A DNA stretch of 64,000 nt from Tuctoria greenei (GCA_036927565.1 JAYESD010000004.1:88230942-88294941), one strand, 5' to 3'. Positions 40,807 to 54,103 are shown, counted from the first letter of the stretch. Program-made: numbers and translations. The notes: generated from the letters alone by a model not told the origin.

Positions 40807-43800
40807 AGCCAAACATTGGTGAAGACCGTAGTTGGATGTATACTGGCTGGAAGAGCAGAACCGGTGGTCACTCGGATGAGTGGTTTATCAAGTTAGATCA
40901 ACTTTTGGATCGAGCATTTTTGTTTTCAATGGAAGATATGGTGCGGTTCCCATGTACAAAATGCCGGAACACCAAGTTTTTGAGAAGATTGGAGCTTTCG
41001 TTTCACTTATGTCGAGATGGTTTCACTCCACATTATGAAGTGTGGACCTTTCACGGCGAGACTAATTCTCGATTCATAGCCGAAGTGGATGAGGATGATG
41101 ATATAACAAAGGTTCATAGGATGGATGAGATACTAGAAGCTCTGGAAGCGGAGGACCCCCTTACAAATGAGGCAGATAAGTTCTTCGAGGAGCTGAAGAA
41201 ATCACATGAGCCGTTGCATGAACACACGGTTGTGACCGTACTTGCTTTCTTGACCAGATTTATGGCAATTAAGTCCATGTACTTTGTTTCCATCAACTGA
41301 TACAATGATCTCATGAAATTGATCTGTGATATCCTTCCACAACCTCACAATGCGCCACCAGATATGTATCATTCAAAGATCAAGATATCTGGTCTCGGTA
41401 TGAAGTATGAGAAAATCGATGTGTGCCCAGACAACTGCATGCTATTCTGGAAATAGCACACCAATGAGAAGATGTGCATGAAATGTGGTAAATTGAGGTA
41501 TGTTGAAGTTGTTAATGATGATGGCGATAATGTGCTGACAGATGTCGCACATAAGCAGCTTCGTTACTTGCCTGTGACACCTCGTTTGAAGCGGTTGTTT
41601 CTTTCAAAAAGAACCGCAAGACACATGAGATGGCACAAAGAAGGTAAACGTGAGAACAACAAATTCTTGACGCATCCGTCCGACGGTGATGCATGGAAGG
41701 CGCTAGACCGTTTCGATCCAGATTTTTCTCGTGATGCGAGGAATGTTCGCATCGGATTAGCGATAGACGGATTCTCACCGTTCAATACGAACGCCAAACC
41801 ATACTCATGTTGGCCCGTCTTTGTCATTCCATACAACCTGCCACCTTATTTTTGTACGAAGAACGAGTTCACATTTCTCAGACTCATTGTACCTGGACCT
41901 GATCATCCCTGGTCAAGTCTCAACGGGATGTTAAAACCGCTGATCAAAGAATTGGAAGTCTTGTGGATAGGAGTCGAAGTGTATGACAGTTACAAGAAGC
42001 AGAATTTCAACCTTCAAGCTGCTTATTTGTGGTCCGTCCATGATTTGCCGGCATACGACATGTTTTCCGGATGGAGCACTCACGGTCATCTGACGTGTCT
42101 GATATGTGCTTCAGACATGGATTGCTTTCGACTAACTTAGGGAGGCAAAATATCTTACTTTGATTGTCACAGACTTTGGCTGCCCTCGAATCATATATTT
42201 AGGCAGCAGAGGCATGTCTTTCTACAGAACACTATTTTCACTAAAGGACCACCGAAGCGTCTCAACGGGTCAGAAATTTCTGATATGTTGGACAAACTGG
42301 TGCATGATGAAGGTCGTCCTGGATATTTCGTAGGTTATGGAGAGGAACACAATTGGACTCACATATGTGGACTTTGGGAGCTACCGTATGTGAAGTCGTT
42401 GATTCTAATGCACAACATTGATGTCATGCATCGGGAGCGTAACATGAGCGAAAGTATCTTAAGCACATGCATGGATATGCCTGGCAAAACGAAAAACAAT
42501 TATAAAGCTAGACTAGATTTGGCAGACATTTGTCACCGTCTAACTCTTGAAATCTCTTAAAGTGGTGGAATGCCACGTGCTTCTTTCTGTCTTCGATCAA
42601 AAGAAAAGAAAGAAGTTATGAAATGGATGAAAACTTTGAAATTCCCAGATGGTTACACAGCTATCTTGAAACGAGCTGTAAATGTTAACACATGAAACCT
42701 CACTAGGTTGAAGAGTCATAATTATCACATTATAATGGAAAGACTCTTACCTGTCACGTTTCGAGGCTATCTAGATGATGCGGTGTGGAAGGTTTTAGCC
42801 GATCTCAGCTATTTCTATAGACAACTTTGTGCTAAAAAATTCAAGATCGGGATGATGGATAATTTAGAGAAGGAGATACCCGTACTTTTATGTAAGATGG
42901 AAAAATATTTTCCACCAGGTTTCTTCAATCCAATGCAACATCTGCTTATCCATCTTCCATTTGAAGCTAGAGTTGGCGGTCCTGTACAATATAGGTGGAT
43001 GTATCACATTGAAAGAGCGCTACGTTATCTGAAACCAATGGTTGGCAACAGGGCAAAGGTGGAAGGGTGCATCGCTGAAGCATATGCTCTTAAGGAAGTA
43101 GGATACTTTTCAAGTGTCTACTTTGCGGAAGAAAACAATATCAATACTTTGGCGATGCGGTACAATGTGGACGAAACACCCCCTCTAAGCGACCTTTCCA
43201 TTTTTCAAACGAGAGGCACCACCGTTGGTAGCTACACGACCTACGTGCTATCCGAACATGAAAGGATTGTTGCTTTACTCTACATGTATGCAAATATAGA
43301 AGGCATGCAGGAATACTTCGAGTAAGTGTTTGTCCTACATTTATGTTAATCAACATATTTTGCTACAAGTGTACTCTAAAAGATGATTTTTCATGTTCAG
43401 CGAGTTCCACAAACAATGTTGGCCACATAAGCATCAACCTACGGCCAAACAAGTAGAAACGACGTGAAAAGAAGGAATAAATGGGGGGCAGAGTTTCCTA
43501 TCCTAGTTTCGAGATTATGTAATATTTTCTCGTCTTCTATGTATTATAAGTTACTATTATTAAATAAGTATTATTTTAACTTACGATCATTTATGACAGT
43601 GTCGGACTCACAATGTTCATGAAGATTTGCGGTAGCTATCTTATGGATTGGTGATTGTTAGAGGCTATGGTCAATATGACGTGAATGGCTTTCGATTCCG
43701 TACAACTCATTTTGAAGCTCTTCGTACTCACGTGGCAACATCAAAGTCCAGTGTTGTGACGAGAGCAATGGACACTCAAGGGAATTTAACCGATTATTAT

Positions 43801-44203
43801 GGGATCATTAACAAAATTCTTGAATTTACGTTTACCAGAAATAAGACCCTTTGAGTTGTCTTCTTTGTTTGTGACTGGTTTGATCGCACTAATGGAACTC
43901 GAGAAAACAAAATTGGAATGGTGTAAGTGAAACATAAGGACCAACTACGAGGTTACGATACATTTGTTCTTGCACATCAAGTGGAACAAGTGTATTATCC
44001 ACCTTATCCATGCACGAAGCTCAGTGCTTGGTGGGTGGTATATAAGGTGAATCCTCGTGAGCGGTTATATACTCCTGGGGATGATGGTTACCATGATAGA
44101 GAAGACGTTGAAGAAGTGTACAAAGAAGAAGAGTTGTCAGGCACTTTTATCATCGAGCTTGGTGTAGGACATGATCAATTAGCTGGAGATGTTGAAGACG
44201 GTT
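40807..44203 (+). pseudogene. TNPD-like transposase of CACTA-2 (TNP2 family)
   Basis: Domains in order: transposase-associated (about 40825-41050, DRSWMYTGWKSRTGGHSDEWF, FPCTKCRN), TNP2/Transposase_21 (about 41470-42560, MRWHKEGKRENNKFLTHPSD, RNVRIGLAIDGFSPF, GPDHPWSSLNGMLKPL), DUF4218 (about 42730-43130, HLLIHLPFEARVGGPVQYRW) and DUF4216 (about 43640-44200, YGQYDVNGFRFRTTHFE). From 40807 to 43321 it is a single frame with five in-frame stops (41298, 41454, 42138, 42558, 42693) and no frameshift. Introns follow at 43322 and near 43520. This is the catalytic subunit of CACTA transposition, now dead. Confidence 0.9.
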
Positions 44204-44412
44204 GAGATGTAGAGGCAGATGATATGCGAAAACGGAAATTAGAACAAGCCACGATTGAAGATCGTTGGGCTGGTTTAAGGAGTAGGGCACAGGCACATGA
44301 TAATGATGTTGATGAATTTTGAAAGTGATTACAAGTAATGTTTTCTTCAAGATAGTAACATGAATTTTGTATATTTTATTTGCATATTTACTTATTATCT
44401 AATTAAAATAGG

Positions 44413-45870
44413 ATGGCGTCAAAGAAGAGTAATAAGGTTCCGCCGACGAGGGGGTTCTACCCCTCTAGACCTGAGGACGTTTTCGCTGGTGCCTCATCGA
44501 CTGGGAGCAGACGCTCTAAGCTGCTGAGGCACGTTCTAGGCAGCTCTAGAGCTTCATCACAGGTAAATTTCACTCGCTTTTAACAAATTCTTTAAATTCA
44601 ATTTCACATTAATCTTACTTATGAATCATTTTAATGTTGTAGTCCTTACCAGGTGACTCAGAGGCTGCGGCGCTAGCTGAACTTGGCTACCATTTGGTGA
44701 GCTAGCCCTCGGCGAGCCAGCCCTCGGCCAGCAAGCCCTTGGCTGGCGATCATTCTGCTCCTGAGGCCTTTGGCTTGGCTGGTGAGGAGCCGTCTGGGTC
44801 ACCTGATGTGGCGCCCCAGCAGACGCGGAGGACGAGGCGGACTCACTTTGTCAGTCCTCCTGCGGTCCCTTCACAGAGGATCGTGATTCATCCAATCGGA
44901 GACAGGTAATAAAAATTATAGAGTTCAATTTTAGTTTCTTTTGGTTACTTAAGTAATGAATCAATAAATATCTTGTAGGGTTTGGGACGACACGTCTTTC
45001 ACCGGTGAGAGACACCATAGACCGGTGAATGGTGTCCTCGGGTCCTTAGTGCGTTTGTACTATGTTGGGGTCATCGATGGGGTGCCTGCTCTTTCGTGGG
45101 AGGACTACGCACGCCTCCATCACCAGGAGCACAGCAACCTCCAGGAGGTCGTATGGGCCGATTTTATGGTAAGTATGTTAAAAAAAGTTTCTAAGTTTTA
45201 ACTCTTAAACTCTTTTAATAAACATCTCTTCAATATATTCTTTATCGCGGGCAAGATATACTTTAGAGGACCCGAACGACCCTCGCCTGTTTGAGGATGC
45301 GAGAGTGTTTCACTACAACGCTGCCAAGGCGCTTCGACAAGCTTTGTCGAACGCCCATGTTCAAATTATTAATGAGCACCTGAAGGCGAACCAGCAGCAC
45401 GTGCTACACTTCCGGCAAGAGAGTGGGATGAACCTGACGAAGGAGGAGTACGCGCAGGTACGTGGAGTGTAGTAATTATTTTTTTCTGATAATTCCCTCG
45501 ATGGTATTTTAACGACTTCCAACTATGTGCAGGGCTACGTGAGCTGGTTGCAGGGTCGAACCGATGCATTTCGGTCCCTTTCTCGCTACTGGACTAGCGA
45601 TGAGTTTAAAGCTAAGTCCGAGAAGGCTCGAGAGTGTAGAGGGGTCGAGGGGAAGAGCAGGCCCGGGCAAGATAACCACTTGCATTTAGCTAAACGTATG
45701 GTAAGTGTATGTAACTTATGTCTATATATTCATAATATATTATTCGTACTAACACGTATTGACAGGAGCGCGAGACGGGGGTGCCGCCGACCCCTGTTGA
45801 GATTTGGAAGAGAGGTCACAAGGACCGTTCTCAGCCTCAGGGGTGCAGTCAGGCTGCAGCCGAGCAATTG
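44413..45870 (+). pseudogene. TNPA-like Transposase_24 gene of CACTA-2 (6 exons visible, 3' part cut off)
   Basis: Exons: 44413-44562 (MASKKSNKVPPTRGFYPSRP), 44643-44905, 44979-45168 (HRPVNGVLGSLVRLYYVGVI, LSWEDYARLHHQEH), about 45247-45457, 45533-45700 (YWTSDEFKAKSEKARECRGV, HLAKRM) and 45766-45870 (ERETGVPPTPVEIWKRGHKD). Borders are GT-AG except the exon 4 acceptor, where no AG fits the frame. Exon 2 has one TAG (about 44703) in a small SQPSA repeat whose sister unit has CAG. The domain matches the plant Ptta/En-Spm family. Tat-2 sits 38 bp into the following intron. Confidence 0.82.
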
Positions 45871-45908
45871 GTAAGTTTAGAAATCATTCATATTGAATAT
45901 AACTATAT

Positions 45909-46788
45909 TGTCGGTAACCTACGTACCGGATACCCCTTGGGATAGCAAAGATCACAAGGAAACTCCATCTACCAGATTTGAAGACCTCCAAAGGCCCCAC
46001 ATGTCAGGCGTAACCGGACCTACTTCCCCGACATGGTTAGTCCCAGGGCTGCCACGTGTATCATGAGACCGGAGCTATCGTCCACACATGGGAAAGCTCC
46101 GGACGTAATACCAGTATGGCACCCCCGAACCTAACCCCAGACAGAGGGAAGCTCTGGTACTGACATGTGTCCAACAGCACCGGACCTACCTGTGCACGAC
46201 GGTAAGCTCCGGAGCTGCCACGTGGCTAAACCGCCGGACCTTCAACTTCAACAAGACTGGTGGACCCCCAACGGCTCCTGACATTCAAGGAGCAATTAAA
46301 GACTTCAAGACCCGATTAAGTGTCATTAACACTATATTCATGACACACGATCAGATGGCCCTTAATACCGATAACAGCACTGTTAAGGCCCGTTACCGGG
46401 CTATTAAGGGTAATTAACCTCATTAATTGTGTATCAATAATGTGTAACCGCCGGGGCCACATGTCGGGCCAGGCTAACGGTGTAACGACCAGTCCTTGTA
46501 CTATAAAAGGACAGGTCAACGATACACAAGGGACCTCTCCAAACCTCTTCTAGACTCCCTGACCTAGACAAGCTTCTTCTTCTGGAGCTTCTTCTAGACT
46601 TACACGCTCAATACAACACTAACACACCCCGTGGAGTAGGGTATTACGCTCAGGCGGCCCAAACCACGTAAATATTTGTGTCCACTTTTCTTTCACCTTC
46701 TTGAATCTCTGCGCGCCCATTACCAAACTACAACTCCTCGATCTACCAACGGTAGTGTCGGGAGATCTGCCGGATCCAAACACCAACA
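45909..46788 (+). repeat. 5' LTR of Tat-2 (880 bp)
   Basis: TGTCGGTAACC to CACCAACA. The phased sites are at 45998 (CACATG), 46053 (CACGTG), about 46109 (lost), 46164 (CATGTG) and 46219 (CACGTG): same 55-bp rhythm, with the two altered cores explained by C-to-T changes. TATAAAAG at 46502-46509. Confidence 0.92.
46502..46509 (+). promoter_or_regulatory. TATA box of Tat-2 LTR
   Basis: TATAAAAG about 280 bp downstream of the last G-box, in the same context (CCTTGTAC...GGAC) as in Tat-1. Confidence 0.68.
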
Positions 46789-46812
46789 GTTGGCGTGCCA
46801 GGTAGGGGGCGC
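46789..46812 (+). other. Primer binding site of Tat-2
   Basis: GTTGGCGTGCCAGGTAGGGG follows the LTR end directly. Confidence 0.75.
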
Positions 46813-46826
46813 CCGAGATTTCAAGG

Positions 46827-49281
46827 ATGGTGAACTCAGCTGCTAGATCATCCAACGGCAATCCTGTTGTTCAACCTGTTGGGGGCAATCCCTCCAACAT
46901 GCAGCAACCAGCAGGTTCCACGGCTCCAGCAGGAGTCATGCCTCCACCGCCATCGCCTGCACCAACAAATCAAGTTGGTCCGCGTGACGGTGCATCAGAG
47001 TCGGTCACCGCATCGGCGAATAACAACAACCCTGAACACGCGCTCCATGCAGCGCATGCTCTCCATCAACGTCCACCACCTCCAGGTGCATCCCAGGGTG
47101 CAATGGAGCAGTGGAGGGCTGACGTGGAACATCTAGTTGAAGCAGCAGCCGACCGCATCAGCAACCAAGGTACTCTCCCTTTGGGGTGGGCCCCATCGCA
47201 GCGCCGGACTATGTCGGTCAGACTTGGTCCGCACGCTTCCCAAAATAGGAGGCGTGTTGCATCTCAGCAAGTTACGTCGCTACCTATCTTGGGCGCGGCG
47301 CACTCATACGGTAAACAGGCTTTCAACTCATGACCTTCGGGTGAGCTTGATCGCTGTTACCGTCAACAGGATGGTCGTGTCCATAATGAACGTGCTCGTG
47401 AAAGGCGAGAGGCTCGAGACAGTCCTGCTCCCGAGGGAGTAGGAGGAGGCTGTTCTGCCCTGGCTATGCACCTAAGCATGGTCAGATGGCCACAAAAGTT
47501 CCGTCCTCAACTATCGGAGAAATTTGACGGGACTGTTAATCCCGCTGAGTTTGTCCAGATTTACTCCACCGCAATCCTTGCGGCCGGAGGTAATGAGGAT
47601 GTAATGGACAATTACTTCCCAGTGGCCTTGACTGGGACCGCCAGGTCCTGGTTCATGAACCTTCCTCACAACTCCATCAATAGTTGGGAGGAATTGTGCC
47701 AATTTCGGGAGTTCATACACCCGACCAGGCACTGAACTGGACCTTTTTGCTATCGTGCAGAAAGGGGAGAATCCCTGCGCTCATTCATCAAGAGGTTCTT
47801 CCAGGTACGAAACACTATTCCTTCTATCTCCAGCGCCTCTGTTATTGTGGAATTTAGATAGGGTGTACGAGATAAGAAGATGCTGGAGAAGCTGCTGATC
47901 AAGGAGATCAACAGCGTCACAGAGCTCTTCAGCTTGGCAGACAAGTGTGCCAAAGCTGCGGAGGGCCGTGAAACGCACTCCAAACCACCTCTAGAGGATG
48001 GTAAAAAGTCCTCCAAAGGCGAAGCCACTACCTCCGAGAGTGGCAAAAAGAAGAAAAAGTCCAACGGCAAGAAGAAGTCGTCGGCCGGCACATTTACTGT
48101 TGCAGCTGCTGCAGCTTCGGGTGGCCGGGGGCCACGCCCCGAGAAACGACCTCGGCCGTCCTCTCAAGATGGTGGCAACTCCAAAGTGTGGTGTCCTATT
48201 CACAAGTCGAATAGCCACAACTTGGAAGACTGTCGGGGGGGGGGGTCCAAAACCTTGCCGAGCACTACAACAAGCGCCAGGAAGAAGTTCCTTTCCGCTA
48301 GAGGGAAGGAAAACAGAAAGTCGATGAAGCTCCGACTGAAGAGGAGTTAGGCTTTCAGGACCCTAAAAATTTCCTAAAGGCTGTTTACACCTCTGTTGAC
48401 GACGACTACGACGTCTCCGACAATGAGCGTCGGAAGACCATGAACACCATCTTTGGTGGTTCCTGGGACATCACCCCCCCCCCCCCCCGCCGTGTCCTCA
48501 AGACAATGCGGCGGGACATGGCTTCGGTAGCTCCTACAGCCAGGGCGGAGCCTCATCGAAGTGGATGGACACCACCATCACTTTTGATGCTTCGGACTGC
48601 CTTCAGAACATGATCGGAGCTGGTCAACTACCTTTGATGGTATCTCCGACCATCAATAACATTCAACTCCACCATGTAATGGTGGATGGAGGTTCGTTGC
48701 TGAACCTCATAAGCTTTGAAGCTTTCGTCAAGTTTCAGCTCCGACCTTTGAACCTTCGCCCCTCCTGGCCTTTCTCCGGAGTAGGTCCGGAGGCCATAAC
48801 CCCACTCAGTGCCATTACTCTCCCCGTGACCTTCGGGACTCGGGAGAATTATCGCACTAAGAAGTTGGTCTTTGACATTGCTCAGATCAACATACCTTTA
48901 ATTGCCATTCTGGGCAGGCCCGCCTTGTACAAGTTCATGGCTGCTGCTCATTATGGCTACCTGGTGTTGAAGATGCCAACACCAACTGGTGTTCTCTGGA
49001 TCCGCGGAGACCACACTGCCGGAGTGACTGCTCCGGAAGAACTTCATGCGCTTGCTACAGTGCAGGAGGAAGAGTCCAGGCAGGAACAAGCTTTGAAACC
49101 CCCGAGCATTCGTCAACGAGGCTCAACCTCCACACCTCACGTGCAACCAAGCGGCGACACCGACATCCCCGACAAAGTCGTCCAAATTGGTTCCGATGCC
49201 GCTTAGACCACCCGTATATCGGGAGGTCTGAATGACAAATAGGAACTCACACTCATCACTTTCCTCTCGGCTAACGTTGAC
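46827..49281 (+). pseudogene. Tat-2 gag and protease region
   Basis: ATG 46827 corresponds to Tat-1 18099. The gag domain is at about 47466-47950; a 14-bp deletion near 47700 (relative to Tat-1) shifts the frame. Zinc-knuckle-like WCPIHKSNSHNLEDC at about 48190. Frame is lost again at homopolymer runs at about 48235 (G) and 48475 (C). The protease reads VMVDGGSLLNLI at about 48680. A TAG at 49240 is at the same position as Tat-1 20511. Confidence 0.83.
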
Positions 49282-50959
49282 GTGTTTGCCAGGCAATTGT
49301 CGCAAATGCCTGGGATCCCTAGGGAAGTGATCGAGCATAATCTGAAGATCTATCCTGACGCTCGGCCTTTACATCAGAAGCCTCAGAAGCAATCAGTAGA
49401 GCGACAGAACTTAATACGACAAGAAGTGAAGAAGTTGCTCGAAGCTGGATTCATCCGAGAAGTCTTCCATCCAAAATGGCTGGCAAACCCAGTCGTTGTA
49501 CCCAAGGCTGGCGGGAAGCTTCAGATGTGTATCGACTACGCAACACTGAATAAGGCATGCCCAAAAGATCCATTCCCACTACCTATAGTAGATCATACAG
49601 TGGATTACATCTCTGGGTGTGAATTACTATGTTTCCTAGATGCATATTATGGGTACCATCAAATCAGAATGTCTAGGGAAGATGAAGAACATACTTTTTT
49701 ATCACAGTAGATGGATTGTATTGTTATACTGCCATGCCATTTGGTCTCAAGAATGCAGCCTCAACATTTGTACGAGCTATGTACAAAACCTTTGGAGAGC
49801 TCATCAGAGACGTAGTGGAAGTGTATGTTGATGACATCGTCGTCAAGATCAAAGACAAGGAGTCACTCCTTGACACTTTGCAAGCTGTCTTTTACAAGTG
49901 CGAGTCACTCGCACGAACCTGAACCCAGACAAGTGCGTCTTTGGGGTTAGCTCCGGAAAGCTTCTTGGTTTCCTGGTAAACCACCGGGGCATAGAGGCAA
50001 ATGCAGCGAAGATTAAAGCCATTGAGGATATGCGGCCACCAGCCCGCATCAAGGACGTCCAGAAACTGCCTGGATGCCTAGCCGCCCTCAGCAGATTCAT
50101 CGCAAGACTGGCGGAACAGGCGCTACCCTTCTTCAAGCTATTGAGGAAGTCCGGACCATTCCAATGGTCTGAAGAAGCAGAAAAGGCGTTCCAGGAGCTA
50201 AAGCATCTCCTCACCACTCTACCAACCTTGGTAGCTCCGAACCCTGGTGAGCCCTTACTGCTTTATATTTCGGCAATCGGCGAGGTTGTCAGCATGGTCC
50301 TGGTTGCTGAGAGATCAGAACCATCCCAAGCTCAGGAATCCAGACCCCTCCGGGAGGGTTCGGAGGTTCCTGAAGGTGAGTCTGGGTCCCAGCCCCCAGA
50401 CTAGGATCTACAAGGAGTTACTCCAGAAGATCCGGACACCTCCCGGAGGCTCCAGGTCGCTCCAGTAGAAGCTCCGGGTTCCTCTAGCAAAGACCCGGAG
50501 GTCCCCGATGCAGGCCTGGACCCCTCCGGGAGGGTCCAGGTCGATGTGGAGGATGCTCCGGGCCCCTCCGGGAAGGTCCGGACAGTCCAGTGCCTAGTGT
50601 ACATCATCAGTGAAGTACTACATGATTCCAAGACTCGATACCTAGAGGTGCACAAGCTACTCTACGCAGTTCTCATCGCCTCCAGAAAGCTTCGCCATTA
50701 CTTCCAAGCTCACAAGATCTTAGTGGTGACTTCTTATCCACTGCGTGCGATCTTGCATAATCCCAACTCTACTGGGAACATTGCAAAGTGGGCAGCGGAA
50801 TTGGCCGAATTCGATCTTGAATTCGTCCCAAGACAAGCAATCAAGAGTCAATCATTGGTAGACTTCATGGCGGAATGGACCCCCTCTCCATCAAACCCTG
50901 GGGGCCCTAGTGAGCAGAAGCCGGAACTCAAGGCTCCAGTCTTCACCGAACCCCACTAG
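49282..50959 (+). pseudogene. Tat-2 reverse transcriptase and RNase H
   Basis: RT: KLLEAGFIREVFHPKWLANP, CIDYATLNKACPKDPFPLP, FLDAYYGYHQIRMS, VYVDDIVVK (YVDD at about 49824). Frame changes at about 49690 and 49900. RNase H follows with the Gly/Pro-rich insert (about 50335-50585) and VYIISEVLHDSKTRYLEVHK. A stop replaces Trp in the HWTLYFDG start of the second RNase H at about 50957. Confidence 0.85.
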
Positions 50960-52783
50960 ACCCTCTACTTTGATTGCTCCATTCAAAAGCAGGGGGCCAG
51001 AGCTGGAGTCCTTCTCCTCGATCCAACCGGGGAGAAGGTAAAATACATGGTCCACCTTGACTTCAAGGCGACCAACAACATGGCGGAGTATGAAGCACTC
51101 ATTTACGGACTAAAGGTGGCACTATCATATGGTGTCATGTAGCTGTTGGTCAAGGGAGATTCGCAGCTCATCATTAAACAGGTGAAGGGTGAATGCTCCT
51201 GTAACAATCCTCAACTAGCTGCTTATCTCCTTGAAGTCCAGTGTCTTCAGAAGGACTTCGAAGTCCTAGACCTCCACCATGTCTAGCGCGTCCATAACGC
51301 TGAAGCTAACGAACTCTCAACGAAAGCGTTAACCGGAGCTCCGGCTCCTGACAGAACCTTCGTCCGGAGGTTGTCAAAACCCACAGCTCAGCCTACCGAA
51401 CTGAGCAAAGGGGGCAAGACCAGCATCCCGAAGCTGGCGGTCCTGATGGCCCTGTTACCATGGCAGCCATCAAGGGTCGTAGGTGCCGCCGGAAGCTCCG
51501 AGCAACCCAGCACGCAAGACTCAAATGCTCAAGCAAGCTCCAAAGCATGGATCTCGGAGATCCGAAGCTACTTGAAAGACAATATCCTTCCTGACGATGA
51601 TGTATCCGCTGACCAGATAGTCAGATTGGCTAAAAGATACACCTTGGTAGAAGGGGATCTCTACCGGCGCAGTGCCAATGGTGTCCTAATGCCGTGCATC
51701 ACAAGGGAAGAAGGCTTCGAGCTCCTCGCAAAAATCCATGGAGGCGAGTGTGGGAACCACGCGTATTCTCGCACGTTGGTCGGTAAAGCCTTCCAGCATG
51801 GCTTCTACTGGCCTACAGCACACCAGGATGCAACTGAGTTGGTGAGGAAATGTGAAGCGTGCCAGTTCCATGCAAAGCAAATTCACACACCGGCTCAGCC
51901 TCTACAAATGATACCTCCTAAATGGTCTTTCCCTGTGTGGGGGATGGACATCTTGGGACCTTTCCCAAGAGCCGTCGGAGGTTACAAGTTCCTGTATGTT
52001 GCCATTGACAAGTTCACCAAGTGGCCAGAAGCAACTCCAGTTGTGTCAATAAACAAACAATCAGCTATCAACTTCTTGCAGTCCATCGTATGCAGATTTG
52101 GAGTCCCGAACAAAATCATAACAGATAATGGGACCCAATTCACAAGCTCTGCTTTCCAAGGGTACTGCGAAGACCTCGGCATCAAAGTCAGCTACGCCTC
52201 CGTAGCTCACCCGGCAAGCAATGGCTAAGCCGAGAGAGCAAATGCAGAAATCCTGAAAGGACTCATGACGCGGACATATGAGCGCCTGAAAAAACATGGA
52301 GCCAACTGGATCGAAGAGCTTCCGCCCACTCTATGGGCCAACAGGACAACTCCACAACGGTCAACTAGAGAGACACCCTTCTTCCTCGTGTACGGAGCTG
52401 AAGCAGTCCTTCCTCCGGAAATTACCTTGGGGTCGCTCCGAGTCCAGACCTCCGACGAAGCCACGCAGGACCAACTCCGGCGTGAAGACCTTGACCTCCT
52501 TGAAGAGGGTAGGTGCCGAGCAGCTGTTCGGAATGCGCGATACCGTCAAGCTCTTCGGCGCTATCACCAAAGGCATGTTCACAACCGACAGCTCGAGGAA
52601 GGCGATCTGGTGCTATGGAGAATACAATCCAGAGAAGGGTTAAAAAAACTCTCCCCCAGCTGGGAGGGACCCTTCCGAGTGATCAAAGTATCCCGTCCCG
52701 AATGCGTTCACTTAGCAACCGAGGATGGGACACCTCTCCCAAATCCTTGGAACATTGAGCACCTCCGTAAGTTCTATGCTTAA
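50960..52783 (+). pseudogene. Tat-2 second RNase H and integrase
   Basis: Second RNase H: NNMAEYEALIYGLKVALSYG, LLVKGDSQLIIKQVKGE. Integrase: KIHGGECGNHAYS...CEACQFH, WGMDILGPFP, ITDNGTQFTSS, then a single CAA-to-TAA stop (52226-52228) just before AERANAE, and FFLVYGAEAVLPPEITLGSL. It ends at TAA 52781-52783 after HLRKFYA. From about 51371 to the end only this one stop interrupts, so it is the best preserved integrase in the window. Confidence 0.88.
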
Positions 52784-53534
52784 TATCACAGAGGTGAGTC
52801 TGTAATTACATGTGATGTATGTTATAGAGTCATTGTACAGAGTCGGGTAGCTCCTGCAGGAGGGCAGCCGGACCTACCCCGTTAGGTCCGCAACGTCCAT
52901 GCAACACTTGTCATAGTCTCAGACCTAAAAGCATATCTAGCTACCTTGGGTCAAACAAGAAACGAAACACACTTAGCCTGGTTCCGTACCCTAAGAGTGT
53001 ACATGTTTCCCATGTACCCCAGACCTATAATGAAAGACATCAATATGTGAAAACAGACTCCACGTGCATTTACTTTGTATAGGCTCAATATTTTTTATTT
53101 TTCTCTTTCTTGTCTATAACAAAGTTGTGCAGTTCTTCAGAAATTTGAGCTTGATTAATTCATGTACAATTCGAGTTGCATTGTCTATTCTTCCGGGTCC
53201 AAATATTGTGGATGGTGTACTCGTCTGAATGTCACCAAGCCAATCTAGGACCAGAGTGTGCTATCGACTTAGCCTGGTCATGCACCCTAAGTACGCCACT
53301 CTACCTACACCCCGGCAGGCCGAAGTAAGGCAAGTCCAGAAACGATCAGGCCTGAAGGAAACAAGACGACACTCTTGATTGTATTTAGAATTGTGTTTGA
53401 CCTAAAACTCTCTCAGGAATAGTAAGCCGCAATGAAGTTATCGATAGGAAGTGGATTTTACTGTTTTTCATGACTTCAGTGTGCAGGAAAAATAAATATT
53501 TCATGATGATGGTGAATGAAGCCGGAGCTGCCAA
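52784..53534 (+). other. Tat-2 non-coding region after pol
   Basis: Colinear with 24063-24850 of Tat-1; no gene. Confidence 0.6.
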
Positions 53535-53840
53535 AGCTTTGACATCCTCTAGGCGACTTGTGGTCGATGTTCAAACATTGACATTGAGCGTTGCTGGAGC
53601 TACTCAGCTCCAGTAAAGCTAGGGGGCAAGTCGTCAACGTGAAGAAAAGATGGTGGAAAGACTCTATAGAGGAGTCTACTGTCGATACACCACGTGTTGA
53701 CAGAGGTCAATGCCAAAGCTACCAAGCTCTGACACCCCAGGGGGCTAACCGTCAAAGCTTTACGTGCTGATGGAGACTACTGCCGGAGCTACTAAGCACC
53801 GACGATGGTCAATACCGGAGCCACTAAGCTCCAACAACCT
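53535..53840. repeat. Short-hairpin cluster of Tat-2
   Basis: CTGGAGCTACTCAGCTCCAG (about 53594-53613, a perfect 8-bp stem with a 4-nt loop), AAAGCTACCAAGCTCTG, CCGGAGCTACTAAGCACCG and CCGGAGCCACTAAGCTCC occur at spacings like those in Tat-1, between converging genes. Confidence 0.7.
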
Positions 53841-54103
53841 CAGGGGGGGCTACACGATTGAAGACTTCAGACCTACATTCTACAAGTTCGAAGCACGCAA
53901 GTCTTCAGCAACCGTTACATCCTCTTGGTACATGTTCACAATCAAATTGTGTACATCTATCAGGGGGCCAAGTGAGACAAAAGGTGTTGAAGACAAAAAA
54001 TGAAATTCACAAAAAATTTGGATTTCATTCATATGGAGACAAGAGATTACAAAATTGGAGAAGAAGAAGAGAGAATACAAGCGTGAGCTACAAAAAGATG
54101 GTC

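Larger units (their letters stand above)
38987..45908 (+). mobile_element. CACTA-2, En/Spm-type transposon with TNPD- and TNPA-like genes (right part displaced by Tat-2)
   Basis: Starts CACTACGAGAAACGCG, a typical CACTA terminus, after a CCA (38984-38986) that is the candidate 3-bp target duplication. A subterminal motif array, GC-rich leader, TNPD gene and TNPA-like gene follow in the usual order. Tat-2 was inserted at 45909; the remaining 3' part and TIR must lie beyond Tat-2 and element C, outside the window. Confidence 0.9.
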
